DNA of 64,000 bases from NCBI RefSeq assembly GCF_949987535.1, contig NC_080082.1:45386874-45450873 (forward strand), in the 5' to 3' direction. A program made the position numbers and the translations under genes. The notes under the pieces were generated by a model. That model ran no database searches. It saw only the letters and a program-made list of their open reading frames with translations, and had not been told where the DNA came from. This document shows, piece after piece, positions 11,800-22,240 of the stretch (within the stretch, counting starts at the first letter, position 1; every line of letters starts with the position of its first letter). Source of the stretch: Balaenoptera acutorostrata (taxonomy: Eukaryota; Chordata; Mammalia; Artiodactyla; Balaenopteridae).

Positions 11800-11999
11800 G
11801 AATTTTTACAAGCGCCGGCAGGAGTGAATGTGCTTCTATTTTATAAGCTCCGTTCTTTTTTGAAAATGGAGCTTCTTAAAACCATCCCCTTTGGGAAAAG
11901 TGGCCTTGACTCTTCAACCATTATGTACAGAGATAACATTAAAAGGAAAAATTGTGTACACAGGTCTGAGGCAGTTATAATTAGAATAATTGTCCCGTG
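11800..11999. other. AT-rich island, candidate conserved element
   Basis: Repeat-free AT-rich DNA including 'cagttataattagaataatt'. It lies directly before a MIR. Inferred regulatory texture only. Confidence 0.35.
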
Positions 12000-12185
12000 T
12001 TTCAGGTGCCCCTCTTTCTGGGAAGCTCAAAGCACTACGTGAGCATTATCCAATTAATTCTGGAAATAGGTGGTGAGAGAGGTGGGGATGGGCCTGGCAT
12101 GTGCAGTTTACGGCCAGGGGACTGCGGCACTGAGAGGTTAAGTGACTTGCCTAAGGTCCCACAGGGTCAGGAACTGAAGCCCGTT
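12000..12185 (-). mobile_element. MIR SINE
   Basis: Shows 'gagcattatccaattaattc' and 'actgagaggttaagtgactt' then 'gcctaaggtcccacag', the complement of the MIR 5' half. Confidence 0.8.
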
Positions 12186-12369
12186 CAGTGCACAATAGAT
12201 TGGTGTCCTCACAGAAAGTATTTACTCTGCAGCTGCAGCTCCAAACGGCAGGTAAAAAGGCCCAGTTTTCATACAAGTGGCAGAAATTTCCCATCGAGCC
12301 CCCAGTCACAGTTCCCTCCCCCCTCCCCCCTCCCCCACTGTAGCTGTTGAGCCTCCTTCCCTCCTGGCC

Positions 12370-12625
12370 CAGCCTCCTGCAGACAGCTCACTGAAGGTAG
12401 TGAAGTAACTGAATAAAAGTTCTTGTAGATAACAAGTGGTGGCGACCGAGAGAGCTAACCAAGTCAGATAAACCTCATGGGTTGCAGAGCAAATTAACTA
12501 TGAAGAATAACTTCCTTTTTAAAGAAAAACAATCAACAGAGTCATAATTGCTTAAGTAGCTGTCTTATAATGTGATTTTATGAGCTAGCCTCAGCGGAAT
12601 TACAAACGCCTCAGCTCCCTTTGGA
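12370..12625. other. AT-rich island, candidate conserved element
   Basis: Repeat-free sequence with 'agcaaattaactatgaagaa' and 'gtcataattgcttaagtagc', typical of homeodomain-rich non-coding elements. It abuts a minisatellite. Conservation is not shown. Confidence 0.35.
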
Positions 12626-12654
12626 GATAAGCAGTGGGAACCCCAGAAGTGGCT

Positions 12655-12970
12655 TTGACCCCAGGTCATGGAGGGAAATGGCTGTGGTAACCCCAGAGCA
12701 TGCTGGGAATGTGGGTGGGTAAGAGTGGGAGGCCCTGCTGATGGTTTGTGGGAAACCCAGGGCATGCTGGGAACGTGGGTGGGTAAGGGTGGGAGGCCCT
12801 GCTGATGGTTTGTGGGAAACCCAGGGCATGCTGGGAACGTGGGTGGGTAAGGGTGGGAGGCCCTGCTGATGGTGTGTGGGAAGCCCAGGGCATGCTGGGA
12901 ATATGATAGGTAAGGGTGGGAGGCCCTGCAGATGGGTTGCGGGAACTGCAGGGCAGGCAGAGAGCCCAGG
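12655..12970. repeat. 64-bp-unit minisatellite, about 4.5 copies
   Basis: The word gcatgctggga recurs at 12698, 12762, 12826 and 12890, exactly 64 bp apart. Each unit continues with gtgggtgggtaagggtggga and 'ggccctgctgatggttt'. Inner copies differ by only a few bases while the outer copies are degenerate. 64 is not a multiple of three, so the unit shifts frame and leaves all three minus-strand frames open, giving false ORFs. Confidence 0.95.
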
Positions 12971-13164
12971 TGTGTATGGATAAGGGTTTTGCTGGCAAGT
13001 TCTCTCCACCTATGGGCAGAACGTGAGAATGATATCTAAACAGATGGAGACACAGGCTCCAAAAGAACTTCTGGGCATGGCTTCCACATGAGAGCCCTAG
13101 AGGAGCAGTTTCCTTAGTGATGCTGTTATCAACCAGGAGAAGGAAAGGGCCAGCCCCCATGGGG

Positions 13165-13500
13165 TGCATCCAAACTCACTCACTCATCAAAAAATATGGA
13201 TATCAGGGTCTGGAGAGATGCCAGTGAGCCAAAATGGAATCACAAAAAACAGACAAACAAAAGCCCAGGTCCCTGCCCTCTTGGTGCTTGCTGTCTCCGG
13301 GGAGAGGGGTGGGAACCAGACACTAATTTTTAAGAAGCACATAGATAAATGTAATATTTATGTGGTGAATTCAAGAGGAGAGAGGATGCCTAGGAAAATG
13401 TGAATGAATAATGGAGGGGAGGGTGGGGACCGGCAGGGGCTGGTGGGAAGGCTACTTGAAGAAAGGGCGGTTAGGGGAGACCTTGGGGTGTTACTGGTGA
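13165..13500 (-). mobile_element. L2 LINE fragment
   Basis: Order 'aaactcactcactcatcaaa', 'agcccaggtccctgccctct', 'tggtgcttgctgtctcc', 'gaaccagacactaatttt', 'ataaatgtaatatttatgt' and 'gaagaaagggcggttagg' follows the reverse complement of the L2 3' end. Confidence 0.7.
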
Positions 13501-13506
13501 AGGGGT

Positions 13507-13534
13507 ATGTGTGTGTGTGTGTGTGTGTGAGAGA
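13507..13534. repeat. (TG)n microsatellite
   Basis: About eleven TG units followed by GA units, directly after the L2 fragment. Confidence 0.9.
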
Positions 13535-13659
13535 GAAAGTGTGCTGGGCGTAGTGGATGGTGAGTCAGACTCCCTAGTGGAAAGGAACAGTAAGAAATAA
13601 TGAATAAAGAAATGAGGGGCTTTGGTGATGTATGAACACAAATCTAATATCCAGTGTTA

Positions 13660-13703
13660 TACATAAAATATATAATATTATATAATATATAATATATACT
13701 GGT
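13660..13703. repeat. AT-rich low-complexity (TATAATA)n-like run
   Basis: Repeated tataatat words without a strict period, just before an old interspersed repeat. Confidence 0.8.
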
Positions 13704-13724
13704 AATATGAATCACTGTCTTAGT

Positions 13725-13985
13725 CTGCTCAGGCTACCATAACAAATACCATAGGCTGGGTGGCTTAAACAACAGAACTTCCTCACCATTCTGGAGACCG
13801 GAAGTCCAAGATCAAGGTACCACTAATGCTCTTCCTGGTTTGCAGACCAACACCTTCTGGCTGTATCCTCACATGGAGGAAAGAGAGGCTCTACCCTCAT
13901 GACCTAATCACCTCCCGAAGGCCTCACCTTCAGATACCATCACATTGGGGATTAGGCTTCAACAGTTCATAGCAATCAATTAAAC
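13725..13985 (+). mobile_element. Old common mammalian interspersed repeat (family unresolved)
   Basis: Order 'tcttagtctgctcaggctac', 'cataacaaataccataggct', 'gggtggcttaaacaacaga', 'ctgtatcctcacatggagga', 'catgacctaatcacctcccg' and 'ataccatcacattggggatt'. The same family recurs at 28.33-28.62 kb. I recognise the sequence as a widespread mammalian repeat but not its class. Confidence 0.7.
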
Positions 13986-13999
13986 TCAAGTCCAGCTTA

Positions 14000-14479
14000 A
14001 CTTTCCTTATGGGGACGTAGGGAAGAGAGTATGAAAAAATCGAATGGGGACAAGTTTAGGGGATGGTGAAACCCGAATGGCAAGTCTCTCACTGGTCCTT
14101 TAAGACTGCAGCTGAGCCCCAGTTTAGAGCCCGTGGGGGCCCTGGACCCTGCCCTGAGAACTGAAGGGGAAGGGTTTGCTCCAGACCTTGAGTTCTGGCT
14201 TGAGGCCCAGAGTCCGAGGGATAACATGGGGGATTGGCATCTGTTAACATCATTAGATCATTGTTCCCTCACAGCCTCCAAGGACCGTTCTTCTACCTTG
14301 ATTGTGGCTGCTGGTTGGGGTTATTTGGATATTTGCCCCAGGTCTGTCTCGGCCACAGGGAGGGAGAGGGAGGTCCAGGAGGGCTGTCAGGGCCCTGCTG
14401 CTGAGTGTGGCCCCTGGGAAGTCAGTGGGTGACTGTAGGGGCCCCAGGTATCCTGCGGTGGTGTCGTAGGGAATCCTCA
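14000..14479. other. Unique non-coding sequence
   Basis: No recognised repeat or exon. Confidence 0.4.
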
Positions 14480-14488
14480 CTCTCTGTT

Positions 14489-14534
<46 letters not shown>

Positions 14535-14540
14535 ACACAC
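14480..14540. repeat. (TC)n(AC)n microsatellite
   Basis: TC units pass into about sixteen AC units, the same arrangement as at 811-866. Confidence 0.93.
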
Positions 14541-14884
14541 GTCCTACAACAGTTGAGGTCACACTCTTGGCTCTCTCATTTCATGGACACCCCCAGCGAC
14601 ATCGTGAGACTGACATAGTTTGCCTTTCACAGGCTCCATTACCCCAGTATCAGCAGCCCTGCGTCAGTCTCCCCATCTTGAAGAGGGGTTATGGGACTGA
14701 GGGCTCAGCCCCGCCCCTGACAGGGCCCAGGACCCAGCCAGCGCTGTCTCCCCCAGGGGGAGGCCTTCGGTGCCTGGGGAAGCCCCAGGAGCCAGGAGCT
14801 TCAGGAAGGGAAGTGGAACTATTTAAACAGCCCTCAAGGGCTGCTTTCCTATCACAGAGAAATAGGTGGCCGGCTCCTCCCTCC

Positions 14885-15250
14885 CGCCCTATGATTATAC
14901 AGTAGATTTAAAGTCTCTGGTATCCACAAATCTACATCAAAATATATTCTCTAGCCGTGGGGAACGTCTCAGAATTGTTAACCTTCTCCCCAGGTATTAG
15001 AGGTAACACACTGTGAGATTAGATGTATATTTTCTTCAAGATACACCACCCATTGAGGGGTTCATATTTACATCTTTTGTTGATATTTTTTATAGATTAA
15101 AAGCGCCTGTTTGCTAGGTGATAATTCTGCTAAGTACTGTAATTTGCTGCCATTAATATTTGTCTGAGTCCTAGTTTGCAAAATATATTTGAAACCACGT
15201 TAGAAAGTCGCATAATTGCTTCTTTGCGAGCAGGGGAAATGAGTAGTTTC
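14885..15250. other. AT-rich island, candidate conserved element
   Basis: Repeat-free AT-rich DNA with words such as 'gctgccattaatatttgtct' and 'cgcataattgcttctttgcg'. The few CpGs kept in AT-rich DNA hint at constraint. Inference only. Confidence 0.4.
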
Positions 15251-15554
15251 TTTACCCAGCCTTTATCCTGTTAACCTTGGAGAGGAGGGGTGTTCACCAG
15301 AGTCCTGGGAATGGCTGAGCACCATTAGCCACGGAGTTCCAGCATGTACTCGGGGTGAGGACGCAGCCTGGCTGGACCCAGCTCCCCGTGGCTTGGGCTC
15401 TGCTGTGTGCTGCAGGTCTGGCCTCGTGTTCTCTCTGGACCATGGTAAGAGGCACATTCCATTGAAAAAGCACAACCCTTGCGTGGGCCCTAGGCCTGGG
15501 GGTTGCTGAGAGCTGCCTACCCCATGGGACCCAAGGCAAGATAAGCACTCTTCC

Positions 15555-15715
15555 TGGGCCTTGCTCAGTGCCTTATCTGGAGAATGAAGGCATTGCTCTC
15601 CCAACCTGACTCTCCCCAAGGAGTGTGTAAAAGGCTCCTGCCCAGGGATCAAGTGGCTCTGTGCCCGCCACATAGTGGATACTCAGCAAATATTTTGGGA
15701 ATGTGTGCATGACAG
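15555..15715 (+). mobile_element. MIR-like SINE fragment
   Basis: 'agtgccttatctggagaatg', 'gtgtgtaaaaggctcctg' and 'cacatagtggatactcagca' resemble the MIR middle and tail (subset of L2/MIR shared tail). Strongly diverged. Confidence 0.5.
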
Positions 15716-15816
15716 AGCTGGTGGCATAGCCAGGCCTGATCTCCTGAAAAGTGGGGCTTAGGGGACAGAGTGGGCCAGGCAGCACAGGGCTGGGTGAGAG
15801 GTGCCAGGCGGTTGTC

Positions 15817-15840
15817 GGCGGGGCGGGGCGGGGTGGGGGA
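15817..15840. promoter_or_regulatory. Tandem GC-box-like cluster
   Basis: Three overlapping GGGGCGGGGC-type words in 24 bp, which fit the Sp1/KLF consensus. No CpG island, TATA box or transcript start supports a promoter here. A similar run lies at 18823-18848. Confidence 0.25.
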
Positions 15841-16198
15841 TGGGGGTGTCTCCTGAATCAGCACCAGGGACAGGGAACCCCATGGCACAGGGCGGGGGAG
15901 GGAGGCTGCCCAGGAGGACCTCAGCCTCTGCCTTTCAAGGCACTCTCTCCTGTACTCGCCACACTGCACACATCCTCTCCCTAGGCCTCCTGCAAGGGAA
16001 TGGAGGCAGCCCCGGGCCCTTGCCAGCAAGTGAGCGTTACATCTGGGTGTCTGGTTGGGGGCTTGGCCATTGGTCACAGCCTGGCCCCTGTTAGAGGCAA
16101 CTGCCTGCCAGAGGCTGCTCCGTATGGGCTGGGCCTCCATGAGTCGTCAGGCTCTGGGGTAGTTCCTCAGGGCCTGGCCTTTCACCCCAAGGCAGGGA
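15841..16198. other. Unique GC-rich sequence
   Basis: No recognised repeat or exon before the SINE. Confidence 0.4.
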
Positions 16199-16540
16199 CC
16201 AACTGGGGCATTTCTTTTTTTGTGTGTGTTTTTTTAATTATTTTATTTATTTATTTATTTTTGGCTGTGTTGGGTCTTCGTTGCTGTGCGAGGGCTTTCT
16301 CCAGTTGCGGCGAGCGGGGGCCACTCTTCATCGCGGTGCGCGGGCCTCTCACTATCGCGGCCTCTCTTGTTGCGGAGCACAGGCTCCAGAGGCGCAGGCT
16401 CAGTAGCTGTGGCTCACGGGCCTAGTTGCTCCGCGGCATGTGGGATCTTCCCAGACCAGGGCTCGAACCTGTGTCCCCTGCACTGGCAGGCAGATTCTCA
16501 ATCACTGCGCCACCAGGGAAGCCCCAACTGGGGCATTTCT
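16199..16540 (-). mobile_element. CHR-type SINE with perfect 17-bp target-site duplication
   Basis: The minus strand starts ggggcttccctggtggcgca and runs through the tRNA-derived head to a (TAAA)n tail, seen here as (TTTA)n at 16235-16262. The flanks ccaactggggcatttct at 16199-16215 and 16524-16540 are identical. The body keeps many CpGs ('tcatcgcggtgcgcggg'), so it is the youngest of the three CHR copies. Families of this type belong to Cetacea, hippopotamus and ruminants. Confidence 0.95.
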
Positions 16541-16664
16541 AATCAGAAGGGCATTTTGCCTCCTGTTGAGCTGTAATCCTTCTTTTCTATCATCTCCAGC
16601 AGCAGCTCCCAGGTGTAAGCGAGGACCTCACGGAGCAAGACTGAGCCCTGGGCCCTGGGGCAGC

Positions 16665-16827
16665 AGGCAGGAGCCTCATAGCCAAGCTTACTTTACTCCC
16701 ATGTGAAATGGGGATAATGAGGCCCCTACCTCACAGGGGCTCGTTGTGAAAGGAGTGAAGATGTGGAGCATGCTTGGAAGGGCGCTTTGCAATAGCAGCA
16801 CTCGGTAAAGGTTATTTGATATTATTT
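16665..16827 (+). mobile_element. MIR SINE fragment
   Basis: 'gtgaaatggggataatgagg', 'cccctacctcacaggggctc', 'gtgaaaggagtgaagatg' and 'actcggtaaaggttatttg' give the MIR 3' half. Confidence 0.75.
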
Positions 16828-17000
16828 CATGTGTGTATATGTGTGTAGGCAAGGACATGTGTGTATCTGTGTGTGTAGATGTGTGCACATAAGCCTATTC
16901 GAGCGGGTTTGTGTGTGCTGGCTGTGTGCTCTCTGATGAGTGAGTGTGTGCACACACATGAGTGCTTGTCTGTGTGCAGAGGGGTTGCCTGTGTGTCTCC
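16828..17000. repeat. TG-rich degenerate simple repeat
   Basis: Repeated tgtgtgt words broken by single changes, grading into unique sequence. Open frames here are artefacts. Confidence 0.85.
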
Positions 17001-17049
17001 GTGTGCTCTCGGTCCAGGCCCCACCACCCCTCCCAGGGTGCCAGCAATG

Positions 17050-17335
17050 TGCCTCATCTCCCTCTCCCTGCATTCCGTTCTTCCATCTTGTCACCGCCCT
17101 GTCCTCAGCTCAATGTCCGGCCTGCACATGTCCTGGCCCTCCTGACCTCTCTAGCCCTGGTCAAGGCCACACTCCAACCCACCTCTCACTACCACTCGGG
17201 CCACCTGTAATTACATTCAGGCCTTTGCACCTGCCGTTGTCTCTGCTGGAGAACCCTCGCTGTCTCTTAGCTTGGCTGACTCATGCCGTGATCCTAAGTG
17301 AGAGATCACCTCCTCCTGACCCTCCTTAATCTCCC
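17050..17335 (+). mobile_element. L2 LINE fragment
   Basis: 'cctgacctctctagccctgg', 'caggcctttgcacctgccgt', 'tgtctctgctggagaaccct' and 'gagagatcacctcctcctga' follow the L2 3' region. Confidence 0.7.
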
Positions 17336-18229
17336 AGCCCCGCCCCTCCTGCCACCCTGCGGCTCACCTCCTAGCTGCCTGCTCACCATGCGTCCACAGG
17401 GGCACGCCGCAGGTCAGGGGGGCCCACGTGCTCACTCCCGCTCCCTCCTCAACTCCCGCCCTGGGCTGAGCCCATCGTGGTCCTGTCCTGTCCTCTGTAA
17501 CCGCTGAGGGCCACTGACTGCTGTGATTGCTGCCTCCATTCCATTGCCAAGGTCAGACAGGCACAGTGGGCCAACACCAGATCGATCACCGGGTGCCTTT
17601 CCACGCTCCAGCACAGGGTGGTGGAGGTCTGGAAGCAAGGTGAGTGAGGGAGTGGATTCAGTTAACCAACCGGTCCTGGCCCGCTGGGCTGTCAGACTCA
17701 AGACAGGCTGGAGTGGGCGGATAGCACGAGGGAGCCCCCTCCAGCCTAGGCCGGCCACTGGGCAGAGTCAGGCAGGGGCCAGCCCTCTGGGTGGGGAGCG
17801 TGGCAGCCTGCTAAGATGCTCCCCTGTGTCCCATGCAGCCTGTCACCAGTCCTTCCGCAGAAGCAAACTCTGGGAAAGGATCTGAGTGCAAGTGGTTTAT
17901 TTCGAGGCAGCACGGGAGGAAGTGGGCAGTGAGGCAGGGAAGGGGAGCGGCGGTCAGCCTGTCCAGGGCCGGGTCCTCTGCGGTCATCCTCCTGCAATCC
18001 CCTCCCTCACAGGCGGAGGCTGCACCCATGGTGTTTCCCCCCAGTTGTGACCCATCCCATGCACCTGCTGGCACAGTCCTCAGCCAGTGAAAGTCCTCAG
18101 CTCATGGTCTCAGGCGCTGGCAGCAGGAAGCCGGGGACACGGGGGAGCAGAGTGCTGAGGGGGCACAAGAGGCAGGGCCTCAACAGTCGAGAAATACCCC
18201 TGGCAACACATACGTGCTTAATAAAAGCT
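17336..18229. other. GC-rich unique sequence
   Basis: No repeat or exon recognised. The open frame 17523-17885 has no domain. Confidence 0.4.
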
Positions 18230-18360
18230 AACTGTTATTCTTATTTCAAATTGAAAGGGCTTCTAGAAATTGTCATGTCCGACTTCTGTTTTTTCATAGA
18301 GAAAAACTGAGGTCACAACAAGAGGCGTTACGCAGGGTCACATCACAGGCTGGTCCTGCA
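18230..18360 (-). mobile_element. MIR-like fragment
   Basis: 'catagagaaaaactgaggtc' and 'cagggtcacatcacaggctg' resemble the complement of the MIR core. Heavily diverged. Confidence 0.5.
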
Positions 18361-18419
18361 TTCTTGCTGCTGTCGTCCCGGGGAGGCCCGAGGTGTCTGC
18401 TGTTTAGCAGGAGTTTGCG

Positions 18420-18625
18420 GCACACCCCCTCTGCCTTGGGCACTCTGCACATCTTATCCTGTCAAATTCTCACAACACTCTATGGGATGGGAATTACGAT
18501 TTCCACTTCACAGATGAGAAAACTGAGGCCTAGGAAGGGCAAATGAATGGCCAAGGTCACATGTGCTAGTAAGTGGCAAAGCTGGGGTTTGAGCCCCAAA
18601 TTCAGGCTTTGAACTCCAGCACACA
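18420..18625 (-). mobile_element. MIR SINE
   Basis: 'acatcttatcctgtcaaatt', 'ccacttcacagatgagaaaa', 'ctgaggcctaggaagggc' and 'ccaaggtcacatgtgctagt' give a near-complete MIR in reverse. Confidence 0.9.
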
Positions 18626-20525
18626 TGGCCTTTAGTGAGCATCAGAGACAGCAAGGTGGCACGCTCTGCGCCAACAGCGAGCTCACTGATTCAGAGACAA
18701 ACACATGTGTTGAGGGGAATAAAAGTTCTGGCCCAGACCAAGTGGCGAAGCTGTTGGAAATGCACAGGGCATGAACTGACACTGCTTCCAGGGAAGCCAG
18801 GGCTCAGAGCAAGCTCCACAGAGTGGGGCGGGGCGGGGGTGGGGGGGGTCGTGCCTCCAGAGAGTGGGAACCAGCCTTAGAGGGAGGTTGAGGGAAGCCT
18901 CAGGGACTGAGAACAGGGCGCCAGGGCGCCTGCTGTCCACCGGCCTCCCCTCTTGGAGCCACACGATGGGGACATAGCCCTCCCCATCCTGGAGGGAGGC
19001 GTGTTTGGGCACAGGTTTGCTCAGCGGCTTCTGGAGGGGAGAGGCAGTCATCTTTCTTTACTTCCTCCAAGTCAGACGGAGACCCTGGGCCCCAGCCGGC
19101 AGGGACTCTGTGTGGACATGACCAAGGCCCCTTTTCTCTTGTCCCAGACCAGGCACAGGGTCAGCGCCGGAAGGGGCTGGGGCACCAGGGAGAGCCGTGG
19201 GCTTGTGTGGTTGGCCTTGTTCCCGCGGCCACTTGGCTAAATGGCGCCCCTTTCTCAGGCTTGGGGAAGTCGAGCCTCTGTCTCCTGGGCAGGCGGGCTG
19301 TGTCCACGTCTGCGTTCGCAGCTCCCAGCACTCTGCCATCCCCTCTCCGTGCCCTCTGGGGGCCTCAGCTCATCCACTTCAGTGGGTTTGAAACTCCCAG
19401 GCTGGAGGGTTTGGGGGCAGTGATGCACTTCAGATGCCCAGGGTTGCCTTGCCTTTTCATTGTGGGGAAGGGAAAGGAGATGACCGTGAGTAGCCCCAGC
19501 AGGACCCTCCAGACCCCCAAAACAAACACAACAAAAATTCAGTGTGTCAGTTACGTTCTTTTTCTTTTTAACAATTCATTCTGATACGTGAGCTTCTCAC
19601 TCACCTTGGGAGGGGGCTTCAGGCCAAACGAAGAGTTTTTCTGCTAGAACCATTAAAACTGGGGGGCTTGGGAACCCCTCCATGGCAGTGGCTTCCGGGG
19701 CCACAGCTGGGTACTTAGGAATTTTAAATCCAGGCCCAAATGGCAGCCAGCATGGCCAGCATTCCTTCCATCCATGGGCCAAACTCATGCGAGGATGAGT
19801 GGCAGAACCTGCCCTCAAGGGGCCTGTGCTAAGCTAGATGGGAGGCAAGACGACCCAAGGGCAGGCATCAGAGATCCGCAGAGGCAGAGCACTCCGAGCG
19901 GGCAGTCTGGGCACGCAGGGGAGGGACGGGACCCCGGGGCCACGAGCCTCCTTGGGCTGACCCAGATGTTGCCCTGTACAGCCGCTTGCTCCTCCTCCAC
20001 ATCAGTTCTAGGCTTTGCTTCGTCCCCTTTGCCCTTCAATTACTTGTCTGCAAAAACGAGCTTATCCTGTCTGCTCTGCCTACCAACTGCTGGGCCACTG
20101 GGCGTGGACACCTTAGAATTTCCAAACACTTTTGTTCACCCTCTGCTGATGGGTGTCTGAGCTCCCTGGACCTATGGTCTTGTCACCAGTTGCCCATTAT
20201 TTGGCTTCTGAAGCCCAGCCTTCATCACTGGATTCCACCCTGTACTGATCTTGATGTGCACAAATCCAACAGGTTTCCCTGCTCTCATGTTAGTTGACCT
20301 CTTAGCAACATGCACTGTGTAGGTTTCCTATTTGAAATCCATGCCTTTCTTGGCCTCCACTACCCACTGTCATGTTTTCTGTTTGTCTTTCTGCCTAGTG
20401 GCTCTTGGATGGCTCCTGTCCTCTACTCTAAATGCTGAGTTGGTCAGGTTTATTCCTTGGCTTTCTTTTCCACTCCTCTCCCTCCCTGGGTGATCTTACC
20501 TAATCCCACGGCTTGAAAGCTCACG
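18626..20525. other. Unique sequence with a GC-box-like run
   Basis: No repeat family recognised with confidence. A G-rich run with two GGGGCGG words lies at 18823-18848. An AT-rich patch (19500-19600) precedes a stretch with unique composition. Weak LINE-like words near 20.2-20.5 kb could not be assigned. Confidence 0.35.
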
Positions 20526-20830
20526 TTGTCAGTTAACTAGTGCCACGTAACAAACACAAGTAACACAGCGTCAGACAGCAGTGAGCATGCATTTCTCACC
20601 TGTGCCTCTGTGGTTGGCTGGAGTAGCTCTGCCTCATTCTGGGGCCCAGCGACACAGGCACGATCTTCTGGAGGCAGAAGCTGAAGCTCAAGCCAGCAAG
20701 ACCACATGCACACAAACACCTCAAGCTTCCACTTCCACTGTGTATTTTACCACCTGGTTGGTGGTCTTTGGGTGGACCCCAAGGTCAGGGGGCCAGGAAG
20801 CATGCTTGATCCGTAGTGAGCTGTGGCAAG
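20526..20830 (+). mobile_element. Old interspersed repeat (family unresolved)
   Basis: 'cagttaactagtgccacgta', 'acaaacacaagtaacacag', 'cctctgtggttggctggagt' and 'ctgcctcattctggggccc' follow a widespread mammalian repeat that begins with a 'gctgcataacaaa' motif. I recognise the pattern but not the class. Confidence 0.5.
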
Positions 20831-20899
20831 AATGTGGATGGATGATTCTATCATGAGACAGCAAGGAATTGGGACCAATAATTCAATCTACCCCAGCAC

Positions 20900-21020
20900 A
20901 TTTGTGCTGACAACTCCCACATGTGTCTGCAGGCCAGTCCTCCGTTCTTAAATTCAGACTCACTCACATTCCATGCCCTCTGGACATCTCCACTTCTCTA
21001 GCTTCTCTCCAGAAGGCTAC
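20900..21020 (+). mobile_element. L2 LINE fragment, internal
   Basis: 'aattcagactcactcacatt' followed by 'tctggacatctccacttctc' follows the internal L2 region usually read as 'cagactcgtat...gacatctccactt'. Short and diverged. Confidence 0.45.
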
Positions 21021-21049
21021 AGACGACTACTACTCAGAGCATCTGTGCC

Positions 21050-21135
21050 CTCTTTTTAAGACGCAGTTTCCCTGTCTGTAAAATGGGTAGGTTCGTTCAG
21101 ATGATCTACTAGTTCTGAGAGTAGGGGCTGGGAGT
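21050..21135 (+). mobile_element. MIR fragment
   Basis: 'cgcagtttccctgtctgtaa' followed by 'aatgggtaggttcg' is the MIR core. Confidence 0.65.
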
Positions 21136-21599
21136 TGAGGTCTTGCATCACCTTTGACTTTTTTAAGATTTACTTCCCCTCTGGATTTAGGTGATGGTAA
21201 AGAACATGGATGTGTAGCCAGTCTGGGGGGATGCTAGAACCTTCTGTTGACCCCTTCCAGCCTCTGTGATCCTGGCTCTCATTGAGCTCTCCTGGACCCT
21301 GTAAAGTCAACTGGGCCATGCAGGGTGAGTGGATGAGACCAACTGGGCTGTGGGCAGAGCGAAGGACACTTACAGTGGCTGAGAATTGATCCCCAGGCCC
21401 AAGCTCTGAATCTAGAGGGGCAAGACCCATGTGTGGCCCCACAGTTCTTCTGCTACCCAGATGGAGAATTCTTCTGCGGTCATTTTCATGGAGACAGGCG
21501 TGGTTCGGGAACCTCATGTCTCAGGCAGGCTGCCCTCTGGCCTGAAACAACTTTCCCCAAGCCCCATGCCCCCCAGACAAAAGCTGCATCTGACTCCTC
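21136..21599. other. Unique non-coding sequence
   Basis: No recognised repeat or exon. Confidence 0.4.
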
Positions 21600-21900
21600 A
21601 GCCTTTGTGCACATCTGCATTATTAGCAATGCTAATACCATTCTGCAATGATAAATAATTAAACAATTATGGTCATGAATCAATAAGTTTAGCACATTTT
21701 TTCATCAGTAAATTGTACTGTATAAACAAGAAATATAAATTACCAAGTCTAATTTCCCCCTAAAATTATAAGCATTTTATATCTAATAATTAAAAAAGTA
21801 TTAGAATTCAATGTAGGATAGTTAGAACCTTAAAGAATTTTCAGTTTCCACCAAACACCATTAAATTGTCATGTTTTATGTCTCTTGAATCTGATTAACA
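21600..21900. other. AT-rich island, candidate conserved element
   Basis: Long AT-rich stretch with 'ataattaaacaattatggtc' and 'cagtaaattgtactgtataa', no recognised repeat. Candidate regulatory DNA by texture only. Confidence 0.4.
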
Positions 21901-22069
21901 TTTTGAGATCTGCCCTCAGAAATCTTTCTTTGTTAGCTCCCAGAGAAGCCCCTCTACCTTCCTGTTTTTCTCCATCCTCACAGACGATAAATCCACTGGG
22001 CTTCAGCTTCCAAGGGTCTGAATCCACGAGGCCAGCTGGAGAGCTGGGATGTAGAGTAATTCTTGATTG

Positions 22070-22240
22070 AAAGCACAGGTTACAAATCCATGGCTTATAG
22101 GCTCAATCCAGCCCTCCACAGTTTTCTTTCTGACCTGTTGGGAGTTGTTTTATTTTTATGTTTGCTTTTAAGTTTTGATTTCTAGATATTTTTTGAAAAA
22201 AATCAGAAGATGTAAGAACACTGGGTTCATAGTTTAAGTG
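22070..22240 (+). mobile_element. Possible hAT-type DNA transposon remnant
   Basis: 'gttacaaatccatggcttat', 'aggctcaatccagccctcca' and 'gttttctttctgacctgttg' resemble the ends of non-autonomous mammalian hAT repeats. No clean terminal repeats. Confidence 0.4.

Noticed and set aside
12565..13169. Three overlapping minus-strand frames with repeated Pro/His-rich motifs
   Set aside because: The 64-bp minisatellite unit shifts frame each copy, so all three frames stay open and show the same peptide motif. No start context or splice site.
16199..16540. tRNA gene inside the CHR SINE head
   Set aside because: The tRNA-related head is the SINE promoter and lacks a foldable cloverleaf; the perfect target duplication shows a SINE insertion.
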